From Cercozoa sp. M6MM (lineage: Eukaryota; Endomyxa: Ascetosporea): 44,829 nt of DNA. Below, in pieces: positions 35,163-44,705 of the stretch (the first letter of the stretch is position 1; every line of letters begins with the position of its first letter). A program made the position numbers and the translations under genes. Location of the stretch: assembly GCA_040357565.1 (NCBI GenBank), contig JBDODJ010000085.1; one strand, 5' to 3'. The notes beneath the pieces are model-generated. The model searched no databases and was not told the DNA's origin. It saw only the letters and a program-made list of their open reading frames with translations.

Positions 35163-37781
35163 TAAGTCACTCAGTCACTGGGTGAGTGTGCGTCCACCGG
35201 TACCTTCGTAGAGCTGCGCAAAGTGCGGCACGCGGCGTCGCAGTGTCTCCACCACCTCAAGTGTCAGACCGTGTGACAGCTTGTTGACACTGCAATCGCA
35301 CACACACACACACTCACACGCACACACATGCCAAGTAATACCCCACACACGTGCCAAGTGAACATACTCAGGTGCATAAGGCAGAAATCGCATGCGCGAG
35401 ACCGTGCGCAAAGCGCGTAACTCTGCGCGGTCTGTAGTCCAACGGGGAGGGTGTTGAGGGGGTAGGAGTAAGAGGGGTAAGAGTTAAGATTACTCAGTGA
35501 GGCCTGCGGAGTCGGCATCAGCGCGAGCACTTGCATTCCCTGTGTCATACACACATACATACTTATGTGCCAAGACACTCATCAAGAACAGAGGTACTCC
35601 GTCGGACACGGGTGTGCGAGCGAGTGCCAACTGACGCGTCAGCAGAGCGTAGCCCGACACTCGCCTGCAGGGAGGGGTGTCAGAAGGGATAAGAGGGGGG
35701 GGGGGGNNNNNNNNNNNNNNNNNNNNNNNNNNNNNNNNNNNNNNNNNNNNNNNNNNNNNNNNNNNNNNNNNNNNNNNNNNNNNNNNNNNNNNNNNNNNNN
35801 NNNNNNGGGGGGGGGGGTAAAGAGAGCAACGGGTAAAAGATAAACAGAAACAAAGGCGTACAATGGCGTGAGCATGCGCTCCATGTCACGCACGAGACTG
35901 TGCAACACATACGATGGGAATAAAGAGTACAGAGTAGGTGCGGGGGGGGGGGGCGGGTGAATACCGACGAGGAGGACTGTAAGACAAAGTCTCGCGAATC
36001 AGGTGCACTAGGCACAGCAACAAGGTAACATAATAGGCACAGCAACAAGGTAACATAATAGACAGAGGGAGTAAAAGTAAAACAGGCGATACACAGCGCC
36101 AGCAGCGTCACTTGCGGCACCTGCGCATGCACCGACAACTTGCGTTTCTGCAGCTGCGCCGGTCGTCTGTACAAACGTACGGGCCATATGCATACAGTGC
36201 GACATGTCCTGTACAGTATGGACACAGGTATGGACACAGCGTACAGAGTGCGCAGTTCCGACAGAATCGCTCGCCACACGGCCGTCACCGTCAGACTGCC
36301 TACGCATACGGGGTATTAAAGGGGCTATGGGGCTATGGGGCTATGGGGCTAAGGGGGGTATAAACTGCACTATAAACTGCACGAAGCACCACAAGCGAGA
36401 CAATCGATGAGATAGGCGAACGAGAAGGCGTACTCGCCACCCAGCACAGCGTCCAGGTGTCTATAAGGTAAAAGAGGGCAGAGGTAAAAGGGAGTAAAAA
36501 AAAAAGGGGGGGGGGGGGGGGGTAAAGCACAAGAGGACTCTCGTACCTTGTTTTCGAGTGATTCGTTGCGTCGTTTCGCGTTTTTCGCAGCAACGCGCCG
36601 CTTGTCACTGTTCGGACCTACGGGGGGGGCAAAAGGGGGTAAGACTAGGGGTAGGGTAAGGGGTAAGGGTAAGGGGTAAGGGGTAAGGCTAAGGGTAGGA
36701 GGTGAAGCAAGAGGGATGAAGGGGTAGAAACCAATCCTTGCACGCGACGGCGCTGCGACGGAGCGTCTGAGAGCGGCCGCAGCAGCACCGACTGCAGGTA
36801 GTTGCAGAACTCGAGGCACTGCTCGTGCAGCGAGTGCCACTGCACTTGCGACGGTGCGTTGGCGGCCACCTGTCCAGCAGGACAGGACCAACAGGAGGTA
36901 GGAATAAGAGAGAGGGGAGTAAGGGATAGGAGGGCTAACTGAGAGCATACAGAAACAGCAAAGAAGGAAGGCGCCGTGCTCGACATTTGTGCGTCGCACC
37001 AGGCACGGGCCACACGGCGCAGTACCTCTGTCCAAATGGTACCAAATGGTACCATTGCCCACGTGTGTGCATGTGTGTCAAGGTACCCTCACGTGCAGCA
37101 CCCTGAACGGTGCCCTTGGGACGGTGTGTCAGCAAGGAGAACCAGTGCAGCACACACGACACCGTGTTCATCACCGACTGTATCGGCAGGGTATCAGGGG
37201 TAATGGGGGGGGGGTTAAACTCTACCTGCACACGAAGCGCCTGCTTGCCGAGGCCAGTTTCGTCTACAGGCGAGCCTTCTTGATTCTTGCTCTCCAGCAC
37301 ACCCGACAACAGTCTGACCAGGACACACAGACAGCAGGTACACACATCAGCTACCTGTCCCCCTCTATTCTCAATGACTTCGCACTACCGCAGTCGGTCA
37401 AACATCACTCGCAGCAACACTTCGGCCACTTTCTGCGCCTCCTTGGGCTGCCGCCGGATCGTCTCCCTTTGTAAAACAAGGAAGCCACTCACACAGACAC
37501 AAACACACACAGTGGGATCCTAGGTACCAGAACACGGCATACTCCTCGTGTGGCAACGATGCATCTGGCGACGACACGACATTCTGCGCACGAATAGATA
37601 CAGATGTGTGCACGTGGGAAGTCTGGGTGTCGTGGTACCTCAAGCAACGTGTCCAACTTAAGACCTAAGAAGACACAACAGAGAGACGTTTGAAAAAAGG
37701 AAATCAAGTTTGCACCGAGCACTAAATGCACAGAAAACCTGTCAGCGCCGCTGCTTTGGTCGACAGCTGCCGCGTGTGCAT
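32339..37781 (-). CDS. PACS: PACS-like (phosphofurin acidic cluster sorting) protein
   Basis: A chain of 31 exons, all phases consistent, from ATG 37779-37781 to a stop near 32347 or 32339, encodes 880-899 residues (animal PACS proteins are about 890-960). PACS proteins are cytosolic adaptors linking acidic-cluster cargo to sorting machinery. The similarity lies in the C-terminal PACS domain: VTGDDQQLSVLLHAL (557-571; PACS has VVGGDRYLSGILRAF), LAVYVAPLQRGHLASFLARQ then DDWYNRQVF (592 on; PACS FLIVPLG...KHLGSLDS.YS.LF), RDIPFAVHMQVGLV (PACS KFIPFVGVVKVGIV), GFRRIRADVSLLP (PACS TFRSLQVSRLP) and ACLASDPKQRVLALTL, with VPIF near the end (PACS LICTAK.QQ.MLRV...FPICIF). An acidic run (DSESDDIDDGDDD) lies at about 423-435. 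The N-terminal half (WETIRRQPKEAQKVAEVLL) has no clear PACS furin-binding-region match. The last intron (32407-32455) may be skipped, changing the C-terminus. Family alignment is from memory, hence moderate confidence. Confidence 0.65.
33921..34077. repeat. TA-rich intron of the PACS-like gene
   Basis: Intron 33921-34077 holds two (TA)n tracts (about 33952-33974 and 34011-34063) with an intervening tatacgtatacgtatac palindromic stretch. Splice ends give a phase-consistent join. Confidence 0.85.
35114..35158. repeat. CA microsatellite in a PACS-like gene intron
   Basis: A (CA)n tract of about 45 bases lies within intron 35084-35203. Confidence 0.95.
35707..35806. other. Assembly gap, 100 N
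   Basis: The gap is flanked by G-runs on both sides and lies wholly inside a PACS-like intron (35665-35861). Flanking exons are phase-compatible, so probably no coding sequence is missing. Confidence 0.95.
36635..36699. repeat. Telomere-like GGGGTAA/GGGTAA tract in a PACS-like intron
   Basis: Irregular repeats of gggtaa, ggggtaa and gggcta-like units fill intron 36618-36731 on the plus strand, that is C-rich (TTACCCC) in the transcript. It is degenerate rather than a clean array. Confidence 0.6.
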
Positions 37782-37964
37782 ATGCGAGCCCTGATCTAAC
37801 AGTAGACCTGATAGAAATAATAATTTTGGGTTGTGCCTTTTCCGGGAGATCAAGAAGATCTGTCCAAAATACGGTCGAACGTACCAGTTTATGGACATCA
37901 TGAAAAATAAAACCGGATCAAACTTCGATATTTGCCAAGTATAGTCAGATAGAGACACTGTCGT
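37782..37964. promoter_or_regulatory. Short bidirectional promoter, PACS-like gene and RNA triphosphatase
   Basis: About 180 bases separate the two divergent start codons if the PACS-like ATG at 37779-37781 is right. The stretch is AT-rich compared with the flanking exons. An upstream in-frame extension of the PACS-like gene would shorten it further. Confidence 0.45.
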
Positions 37965-39689
37965 ATGGCTCAGTCGACACAATATTTAGTTCTTGGTACG
38001 CCACAGCTATTCCAGCCGTCGCGCGTGCTGGCGAACCCGATCGCCAAAAAGGTATGTGTGACCGTCAGATCGGATGAGTGTCGGGTGCTTTCTCGCCTAC
38101 CTGAGTATTGGTTTGGACAGATCTGCGACCTAATCTATCTTGACTTGAAGAGCGCGAAATCTCTCCGAGTACCGCTAGAGTTTGAGCTGCGTTTCGGCAC
38201 TCTGTTGGTAGGGTTGGATCCGCACGTGCATTGTATTATAGCTTTAGTTTTGACCGCTGAAGGTTCGCAGGACAGGCAAACCGAGGAGAAACTCGATCGC
38301 GGCACGTCGACGCCAGCGGCGCTGAAACCGTCTTTTAATGAGTGCTTTTTTAAGAGTGGTACGTGTCCTACCCCCCCATGTCACTTCATACCTCCGTGCT
38401 TTGCAGGAGTCGACAGCGAGGTGTGGGCCAAGATGCGGCAGTACCTGCAGCAGTGGTGTGACCGAGTGAGTGTCCTGCCTGACCTGCCGCAGGAGAAGAG
38501 AGTCAAGCACCTCGGCATGCGCAAGACCAAGGTATCTTTGCTCCTGTCCCACATGCTACCCATGTTTACCCCCCCCCCCCGTGCAGGACCTGCAATACCA
38601 AGGTCGTGTACGCGTCACCATCGACGCCTCCACCGACGAAACCGTCGCTTGCGTCATGAAGAAGAAACGCGGGTCAGCTTTGCCTGTTATTACCCTTCCC
38701 TGTGACCCTTTGATGTGCGTGTGTCTTGTACAGTGTACTGAACGTGCTGCAACCCGAGGATTATGACTGGCGTATCGGGTACTCTTTCGCAGCGTTTTTC
38801 TGCGTCCGCGCGGATGTGAATTGTTGTCTCACATACCAACAGATCGGCTACAGAAACTGATGCGCCTATGCCGCCCTCGGACACTCCTGTTACCTTTGTC
38901 TTTCGCATGTCTACATCCTCCCTGTACTTTTACTCTTCTTGTGTGTGTTTCCAGATTAGGCAAATTCGAGTCAAGTCGCGCGAAAGCTGGCAGTTCGACG
39001 GTACAAATTTCCCCATTGCTCCCTTAAGCATCCTGTGTTTATGGCTACAATCATTACCAGTACAGGACTCCGAATCGATCTGACCGACGTGATCACTCAT
39101 ATGCCGGACGAACATGTGCCAAGTACTGCCTTCCCCTTCAACTCCAGTCGCCTTTAATTAATGATCTCTTGTTTTGGGTGGCTACAAACAGAAGAGCCGG
39201 GCGAGCAGGTGAGCCGGTGTCATGAGATCGAACTCGAAATCGTCGACACGGCCCTGTTGCAGCGCATACGCGATGCTGTACCCCCCCCCCCCCGTCCCTC
39301 TTGACCCACTCCCTACCCTTGTCTCCGATGCCTAGATCCACAACAAGAAGCCACTCAGCGAGCTCGCCATGCTGGCCAACGTGCTGGCCACGCATGCAAC
39401 CTCTGTCACCAGTACCTGTCCCTGTCCCTACCCCTGTCTCTACCCCTGCCCCTGTTCTTGCCCTACCCCTGTCCCTCTGGGTTGACTCACTGATATCTTG
39501 TTGCTGTGTCCCTGCAGACATGCTGCGCTCGGCCAAACGCGACGTCGCCAAGAAGCGGCATCAGCAGCCCAGCGGTGGTACTGCTGCCTTTTCTTGCCCC
39601 TTTGACTACCCATACCCTCAATACTGACTGACTGGATTCTAGCTGTCGCCGCTGCCCCCGAGGCTAAGCGACGCCGCACGCGCTACTAA
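37965..39689 (+). CDS. CET1: Cet1-type mRNA 5'-triphosphatase (tunnel-fold capping enzyme)
   Basis: It removes the gamma phosphate from nascent pre-mRNA 5' ends, the first step of capping, in the nucleus. Thirteen exons with consistent phases give 311 residues: 37965-38051, 38121-38207, 38271-38358, 38407-38531, 38587-38672, 38734-38778, 38843-38888, 38955-39000, 39066-39122, 39192-39277, 39336-39411, 39518-39577 and 39643-39689. Metal-binding glutamate strands are present: VPLEFELRFGTL (E49-x-E51, Cet1 motif A) and CHEIELEI (E234-x-E236-x-E238, motif C). Between them are the basic strand IRVKSRESWQFD (R193-x-K195-x-R197) and GLRIDLTDV, as in yeast Cet1. The C-terminus PEAKRRRTRY is a likely NLS. 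Animals and plants use an unrelated cysteine-phosphatase, so this gene places the host outside those groups. No guanylyltransferase domain is fused. Confidence 0.86.
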
Positions 39690-40365
39690 ATAGCCAACTA
39701 AGTAGTCTCCCTGCACCAGGCGCTATCGTATAAATACTATGCAAACTACCCCGACATAGCCTTTTTCGACTAATATGTAAATTCTCATCGTACTCATTGC
39801 GGTGAGGCCGAAACGTTTAACGCAAGTAAGTTCATTCAGTTCCTAGCCTATTGCTGTTACTACGGCTCAATGGCCCAATCAGTAAGGGAAAGGAGAGACT
39901 AAATAAATCATTCAATTAGATAAGTCGTCACTCAGTTGAGTCAACGTTAGAACTGTAGGTGAAATACCCCTACTGGGTCTCGAAGTGATCCCACTGGATC
40001 TCGACCGAAGGAAGACGTCCTTGGTCGTTTAATGCGTGTAGAAAGAAAAAACTCCGCCTGTGAACACACGACGAAGTGAGTGGAATGGAAACCAGCCAAT
40101 GAGCTAACTGACCAGGCTGAAGCCGTGACGGAGCTTTCTGCTTCTCTGCAAGGACTCTGTCCAGGCAAGATCTACAGCAACAGCAATCCACTGAGTCAGT
40201 AGTTAGGTCTCAGAGCAAGGTACCAAGCCAAAACACTCTTAAACTTCTTCCCTGTCTCAAACTTGTTTGGGACATAGAATATGACCTCCACGCGGACGGG
40301 TCAGAGCAATGACTACTGAAAATGTGCAGTAACATTGCTGTGTGTAATTCTACAACGAGAGTCGT
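39690..40365. other. Intergenic spacer between convergent genes
   Basis: About 675 bases between the RNA triphosphatase st op and the CX9C gene stop. Nothing recognisable: no family-like ORF, RNA gene or repeat of note. Confidence 0.5.
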
Positions 40366-40753
40366 TCAGTTATTTTGCGTGCTCTGTGTCTCAGTCTGCG
40401 TCTGGTCGTGCGAGTACTGCAGCTGCTTGACACACGACTTGGCGGCATGCTCGAACGCCATGCAGTCTGCACACGGCCAACAGGCGGTGTCTCCCATTAG
40501 TCCCTCCCAAATTGTTATTGTTGGGCTTGTGTGTACCCAGTTTCTCGTGTCGCGGGTCGTTCTGCAGTCGCGGGTCGTCTTGAATCGCCAGACACTGTTG
40601 CCACAGCTGCAACACCACAAGCAAAAGATACTCATGTTATCTAAATCCGTGTCAGTGTTTACATTCTACCTGCTGAGGCCTCTCGCACTGGGACAGGTGC
40701 TCAGGCAACTTCACTCGCAGCAATCTGTTCAACGAGTCCGCCTTGTCACTCAT
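40366..40753 (-). CDS. Small twin-CX9C (CHCH) protein, probably mitochondrial intermembrane space
   Basis: Exons 40670-40753, 40537-40606 and 40366-40466 give 84 residues. Two C-x9-C motifs are exact: CERPQQLWQQC and CMAFEHAAKSC, 19 residues apart. That is the helical-hairpin CHCH fold, two disulfides formed by the Mia40/Erv1 relay in the intermembrane space. No N-terminal presequence is visible, as usual for Mia40 substrates. The family includes COX assembly factors (Cox19, Cmc1/2, Pet191), MICOS subunits and complex I subunits; I cannot say which. The motif is completed only by splicing (one cysteine pair spans an intron at 40607-40669), which supports the exon model. Start is the ATG at 40751-40753. 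Confidence 0.78.
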
Positions 40754-41052
40754 TCTAAAAATCTTTTCAGTCAGTGGGTCGCGGAATAACAAAACAAGTG
40801 TCAATGTGTAATTAGACCGACTTAATCGTGCACAATTTTGTAAGTGCTCAAATAGGCACTGGTCAGCTTAACGTAACACGTACTGCAACATTTGAACCCA
40901 CTGCGCTGGTGATTTTTAAGGACGCGCAAGTAAAGTATACTCTGTACTGTACGACGATACCGGGATCCAACGGAAGGTGGTACTGTGGGTAAAATCGAGC
41001 CCACCAAAATCAACGAAACTGGACAAGAAAAGAAGCGAAGAAAAGCGAAGGC

Positions 41053-42166
41053 TCAGTGCGTGGTGGACTTGAGGAACTTGGTGAAGCTCTCGTAGGCCTG
41101 ATTGAGGTCAAAGTCGAGCTGCCGCACCTGCTCCTCGCTGAGCTCGTCGTGCGCGCGCATGCGGTTCATCTGAACAAGCCAGTCGCGCAGCTTGGCCTTG
41201 CAGGCGTGGTCGTCGGCCAGACCGCCGATGGCGTTGAGCGACGACGACAAGGCTTGCAGTTCCGGCAGCACCTATGAGGGTATGAGAGAGGGTAAGGGTG
41301 AGGGTAAGGGTGAGGGTAAGGGTGAGGGTAAGGTCACGTATAAAACAAGGTGACAAGGGACGGCGTAGGACTACCTGATCCACGGCGAACATGCCGACCT
41401 TGAGTGCATCCATCGCCGTGATGAAATGTTGCACAGCAGCAGCCACGTTGACCTGATGGGCGGAATAAAGGGGTAAACGGGAAAAGGCAAAGACAATAAA
41501 GAGGTAAGGGGTCTAAAGAAGGTGAAGAACCTGGTCTTTCTGGTCAGCGCCGCTGTTGGCACCGGCATGGAACACAGTGGCCGGTGAGCCCATGTTGACC
41601 AGTCGGTTGATAGCACTGCCGACCTGCAGCGAGTGCTCGGCCACGAAGCGATGAATGTCCGGCACGTACTGCTGGATCGCTACCTGCCCAGTGTCGAAGA
41701 GTAAAACTGAAACAACAGACAGGAGGCAAAGGCCACCTCCATCGTCTTGTACTGCCGAATCAACTCGAAGCACTGCGCCTCGTACTCCTTGGCATCGACG
41801 TTGCCTCGCGCATACATCTGCTCCAGTTTCTCCACCGCCATCAGCAGCGCTGCAAAGCAAGCACACGATTAAGGGAGACAAAAAATCGCAAGCAAGCTAC
41901 GGAGCCCGCTCACACGCACCGTACAAATCGGCGAGTTTGTCGTATTTTTCGCGCTCCTGGCGCGACTTGTGCAGCGTCACGCGCGGCATCGGCTTCACCG
42001 CCTGTACCGGCCGTTGCGACGCTGCATTAGTTTAACAGGGCAGTAAAGGGGCAAAAACAGCTCAGGACGCAAAGGAATGACTACCTGACTGACGCGATGA
42101 GACTGAAGACAGAGAAGGCGATGGCGGGGTTCCGCCAAGATTGCTGCCCGGCACTTGCAGCGACAT
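41053..42166 (-). CDS. VPS28: VPS28, ESCRT-I subunit
   Basis: VPS28 joins TSG101/VPS23 and VPS37 in ESCRT-I and links to ESCRT-II/III for multivesicular-body sorting at endosomes. Exons 42085-42166, 41920-42021, 41737-41849, 41531-41683, 41375-41452 and 41053-41271 give 248 residues (human 221). The N-terminal helices carry REREKYDKLADLYALLMAVE (human [20 protein letters not shown]) and the core EYEAQCFELIRQYK. The C-terminal four-helix domain has VQHFITAMDALKVGMFAVDQ and DELSEEQVRQLDFDLNQAYE then SFTKFL, a near-textbook match. The N-terminus has a Ser/Pro-rich extension of about 35 residues absent from short homologues. Start is the ATG at 42164-42166. Confidence 0.96.
41290..41333. repeat. 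GGGTAA/GGGTGA alternating tract in a VPS28 intron
   Basis: Four alternations of gggtaa and gggtga lie in intron 41272-41374. On the sense strand of VPS28 this is a C-rich, telomere-like pyrimidine tract. Confidence 0.8.
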
Positions 42167-42672
42167 TGTGCACTTCAGTGGCTTTATTGACTCAAGAATT
42201 GCGCTTTGACCGTACTAAGCACTCAAAAATTCGACGACACGAGCACAAATCGCGACCCAGATGGGATTGTTGTTTGGGCTCAGGTGCGAATCATTCGAGT
42301 CGACAGGACGAGAACCGAACCACTGTCGACACGCGATCCTCTTCTGGTTGTTTTGCTCTGTTTCGCGCTCTTCGTCAACAAAAGACCAGCCAGTGCAGGT
42401 CTACAGACAAGGTACCGTAGCGTGTGTGCGTAGCTGGACATTTAGCCGAGTCCTGGTGCTGTCCGACTGGTTGATCATCTGAGTGGCGATTGGCTTGGTC
42501 GGGTCATCCCAGTCAGCACTGAATGTTCTCGATGATCCAGCCATGTGTCACTCTTCCGTTCTTTTCTGTGCACTTTCTTGGATGCTTCCTTTCTTCCGCA
42601 TCGCTTCCCTGTGGGTGCCTGTTGCAATTCTTCGCTTTCTTTTCGCAGGTTGTTCTCTTCCAATCGTTCAAA
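42167..42672. promoter_or_regulatory. Divergent spacer, VPS28 and MGICSS protein
   Basis: About 505 bases between two divergent start codons. Nothing coding seen; the last 140 bases before the MGICSS start are T-rich. Expected to hold both promoters. Confidence 0.45.
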
Positions 42673-43459
42673 ATGGGCATCTGTTCCTCGTTCGTTGACA
42701 CTAGCGACGCGTAACTTTATCCTGCTACCGGGCTAGTTGTGTGTAATGTGTGGAATACCCTGGCATCGTGAGAATCTGTAGTCCCCAGATTGACGCCGGC
42801 GAGGTCGCCAAGCGTCTGTTGAAGACTCTGCCTGACCTGTGCAAGGACACCAACCAACTCGCAACGGATGTCTTCCCGAGCAACGTGCAGAATGCGAGCA
42901 CCAACGGTGTCTGGGCGGTGCGCGGCTACGGTGCCGATCTCACCAAGATCACGGTAAATTTATTAATTCGGGTCATCTTTATCCCTCACTACTTTTTTCT
43001 TTTAGGACGACGTCGGCTACAAGGAGCTCACGGCCGACACTCGAATCGAGGACATGCGCTCAGCTGCTGTGGTACATACCCTTACTCTCTTTGTCCCCTT
43101 CCCCTCCGGTCCTTACTCTTATGTTTATTGTGTTGTAGCTGTCGGCCGGCGGTATCGACAGCAGGTGGCGTCGCCGTGCCTACGACATCGTGTGGAACGA
43201 GATGCGCTATGAAGTCAACTCGCAGCTCGGCTCCAAGCCCTACCCCGTAGCTTACCCTTTGCTTCTCCCTAAGTAAATTCTACTCCATGACCCGATATTT
43301 GCCTCTTTTTTTCAGGTGCGTTCGGCACTGCGCAAGGCGTCGCGCTCGGCATGCGACGGTCTGGTGGACCAGCAGGCTGACTTGTTGATCAAGAAAATCG
43401 TCGCCAAGCTGCAGGAGGGCGTCGAGCTTGACGAGGCCATGCAGCCCGACGAGCAGTAG
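42673..43459 (+). CDS. Small protein with N-terminal dual-acylation motif (unknown family)
   Basis: Exons 42673-42710, 42782-42953, 43006-43071, 43139-43246 and 43316-43459 give 175 residues, phases consistent. The N-terminus MGICSSFVD fits N-myristoylation (Gly2, Ser6) with Cys4 open to palmitoylation, so membrane attachment is likely. The body is soluble and helical: EVAKRLLKTLPDLCKDTNQL, WAVRGYGADLTKIT, AYDIVWNEMRYEVN and a C-terminal coiled segment LIKKIVAKLQEGVELDEAM. I do not recognise a family. The acylation signal is encoded alone on a 38-nt first exon, so alternative first exons could switch membrane binding (inference). Confidence 0.72.
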
Positions 43460-44425
43460 AAATTTGTCGTTGCAGTCCGTCGGCGGCCCAACACGGTCGC
43501 AAGTGAGCACCGCACCCCTCCCCTCCCTACCATGAAGTATAGCTCGGTTGCTCACGTCACCTTACATTGATGTACCCCGATATGTTACTGTCAACATCAA
43601 ACAACCTACTCGGCTGACTATTTGCTCCGCGTGGAAGCACACCTATCAGTCATGCCAAATAAGAATTGAAGTGTTTTGCTAAGGTTGAGAGCTAGTAACC
43701 TAACAATTGAGTGTTGCCTAGCTTGACATACCCTGTGTTTGGTAGAGTGGCGAGCAGCTCGAAACTGTTGACAGAATTAAAAAAGCCCTCGTTCCAGATA
43801 CCAGGTACCTCAAAGGATACCGCGCTTGTTGACACCAAAGTAACTGACTTGCTCTACCTTGAGCAGGCAAGAGGGTTTTATTTAGTTTGTCTTCGAAGAC
43901 AACTAAATAATGTAACGACGGCCCTACCTTGGGGTAACCTTCTCTCTTCTGATATCTTTAGGTTTATTGTGACGTTGACGAACACTAAATTAAACGACAC
44001 ATTCTTACTTTTCTTTAGTCGTTGCCAAATTGACAATGAAGATACTATAACTTATACAAAACTGAACGGAAAAGAGCTCAACTTTCTTCAAATGATGAGC
44101 CAGTCAACCGAACGGTCCGTGACTCAGTGGAGATCTAGAGTGGACTAGCGGGCTCCTGCTCACAGAACTGAAGCGAACAGTGCCAGCTTCCGGTCAGTTC
44201 TGTTAGTGAAATGAAACCGGCTGCCAAATCAAACTGCAAATGAGCTATACTTACAAAGCTATCCAAATCGGTCGCTTATCACTGGCATATGAAGGGATCG
44301 ACCAAAATATTCTAGTAGCGCAGTCTGTGGTAGGAGTCGGCGTAGTCAATTCACCGACCGACATTGTGTCGACCAAAACCGACTGTCTCTTTGGTCATGC
44401 CGTGATCACCGTATCCCTATAGTCA
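43460..44425. other. Spacer with an isolated low-GC open frame
   Basis: About 965 bases between convergent genes. It contains an open frame at 43711-44148 (+), 145 codons from ATG, with lower GC than any nearby exon and no recognisable domain. No splice structure links it to neighbours. I treat it as doubtful, possibly a lineage-specific gene or chance. Confidence 0.35.
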
Positions 44426-44705
44426 TCACCCATCGTAGTCCTCATCGTAGTCCTCCTCGGCGTGCGGCTCGTCGTACTCGTCGTCATCTTCAGGGACGGG
44501 CTCTTCCTCGTCGTCGTCGTCGTCGTTCTCGTCGCTCGGCTCGACGGCAGGCGGCTGCTCGACCTCCTGCTGCTGCTCCTGCTGCTGCTGATCCTCCAGC
44601 TCTTCGGTCTCGGGCTCGTCGGGCTCGTCGCAGTCGTCGGCCGAGCCGTACTTGTAGGCGGCAAAGTCCTTCTTCTCCTTGCTGTTCACCGAGTCGAGGA
44701 CCCAC
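44426..44705 (-). CDS. 3' end of a gene with highly acidic C-terminus, possibly ending a BRCT domain
   Basis: The last exon begins at a cag acceptor (exon top at 44705) and reads WVLDSVNSKEKKDFAAYKYG, then an Asp/Glu-rich tail with a Gln-rich insert (QQQQEQQQE), ending DYDEDYDG. W-(V/I)-x-x-(S/C)-x resembles the final helix of a BRCT domain (as in Pescadillo or XRCC1), but one helix is too little for a firm call. The rest of the gene lies right of the window; the intron begins at 44706. Acidic tails of this kind are common in chromatin and nucleolar proteins. Confidence 0.6.

Noticed and set aside
36635-36699. Possible internal telomere or chromosome-end scar
   Set aside because: The units are irregular and sit within a normal intron with working splice ends, so a fused telomere is not needed to explain them.
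40754-41052. Possible small gene or tRNA between the CX9C gene and VPS28
   Set aside because: No cloverleaf, no A/B box pair and no family-like ORF; it reads as an ordinary 300-base spacer.
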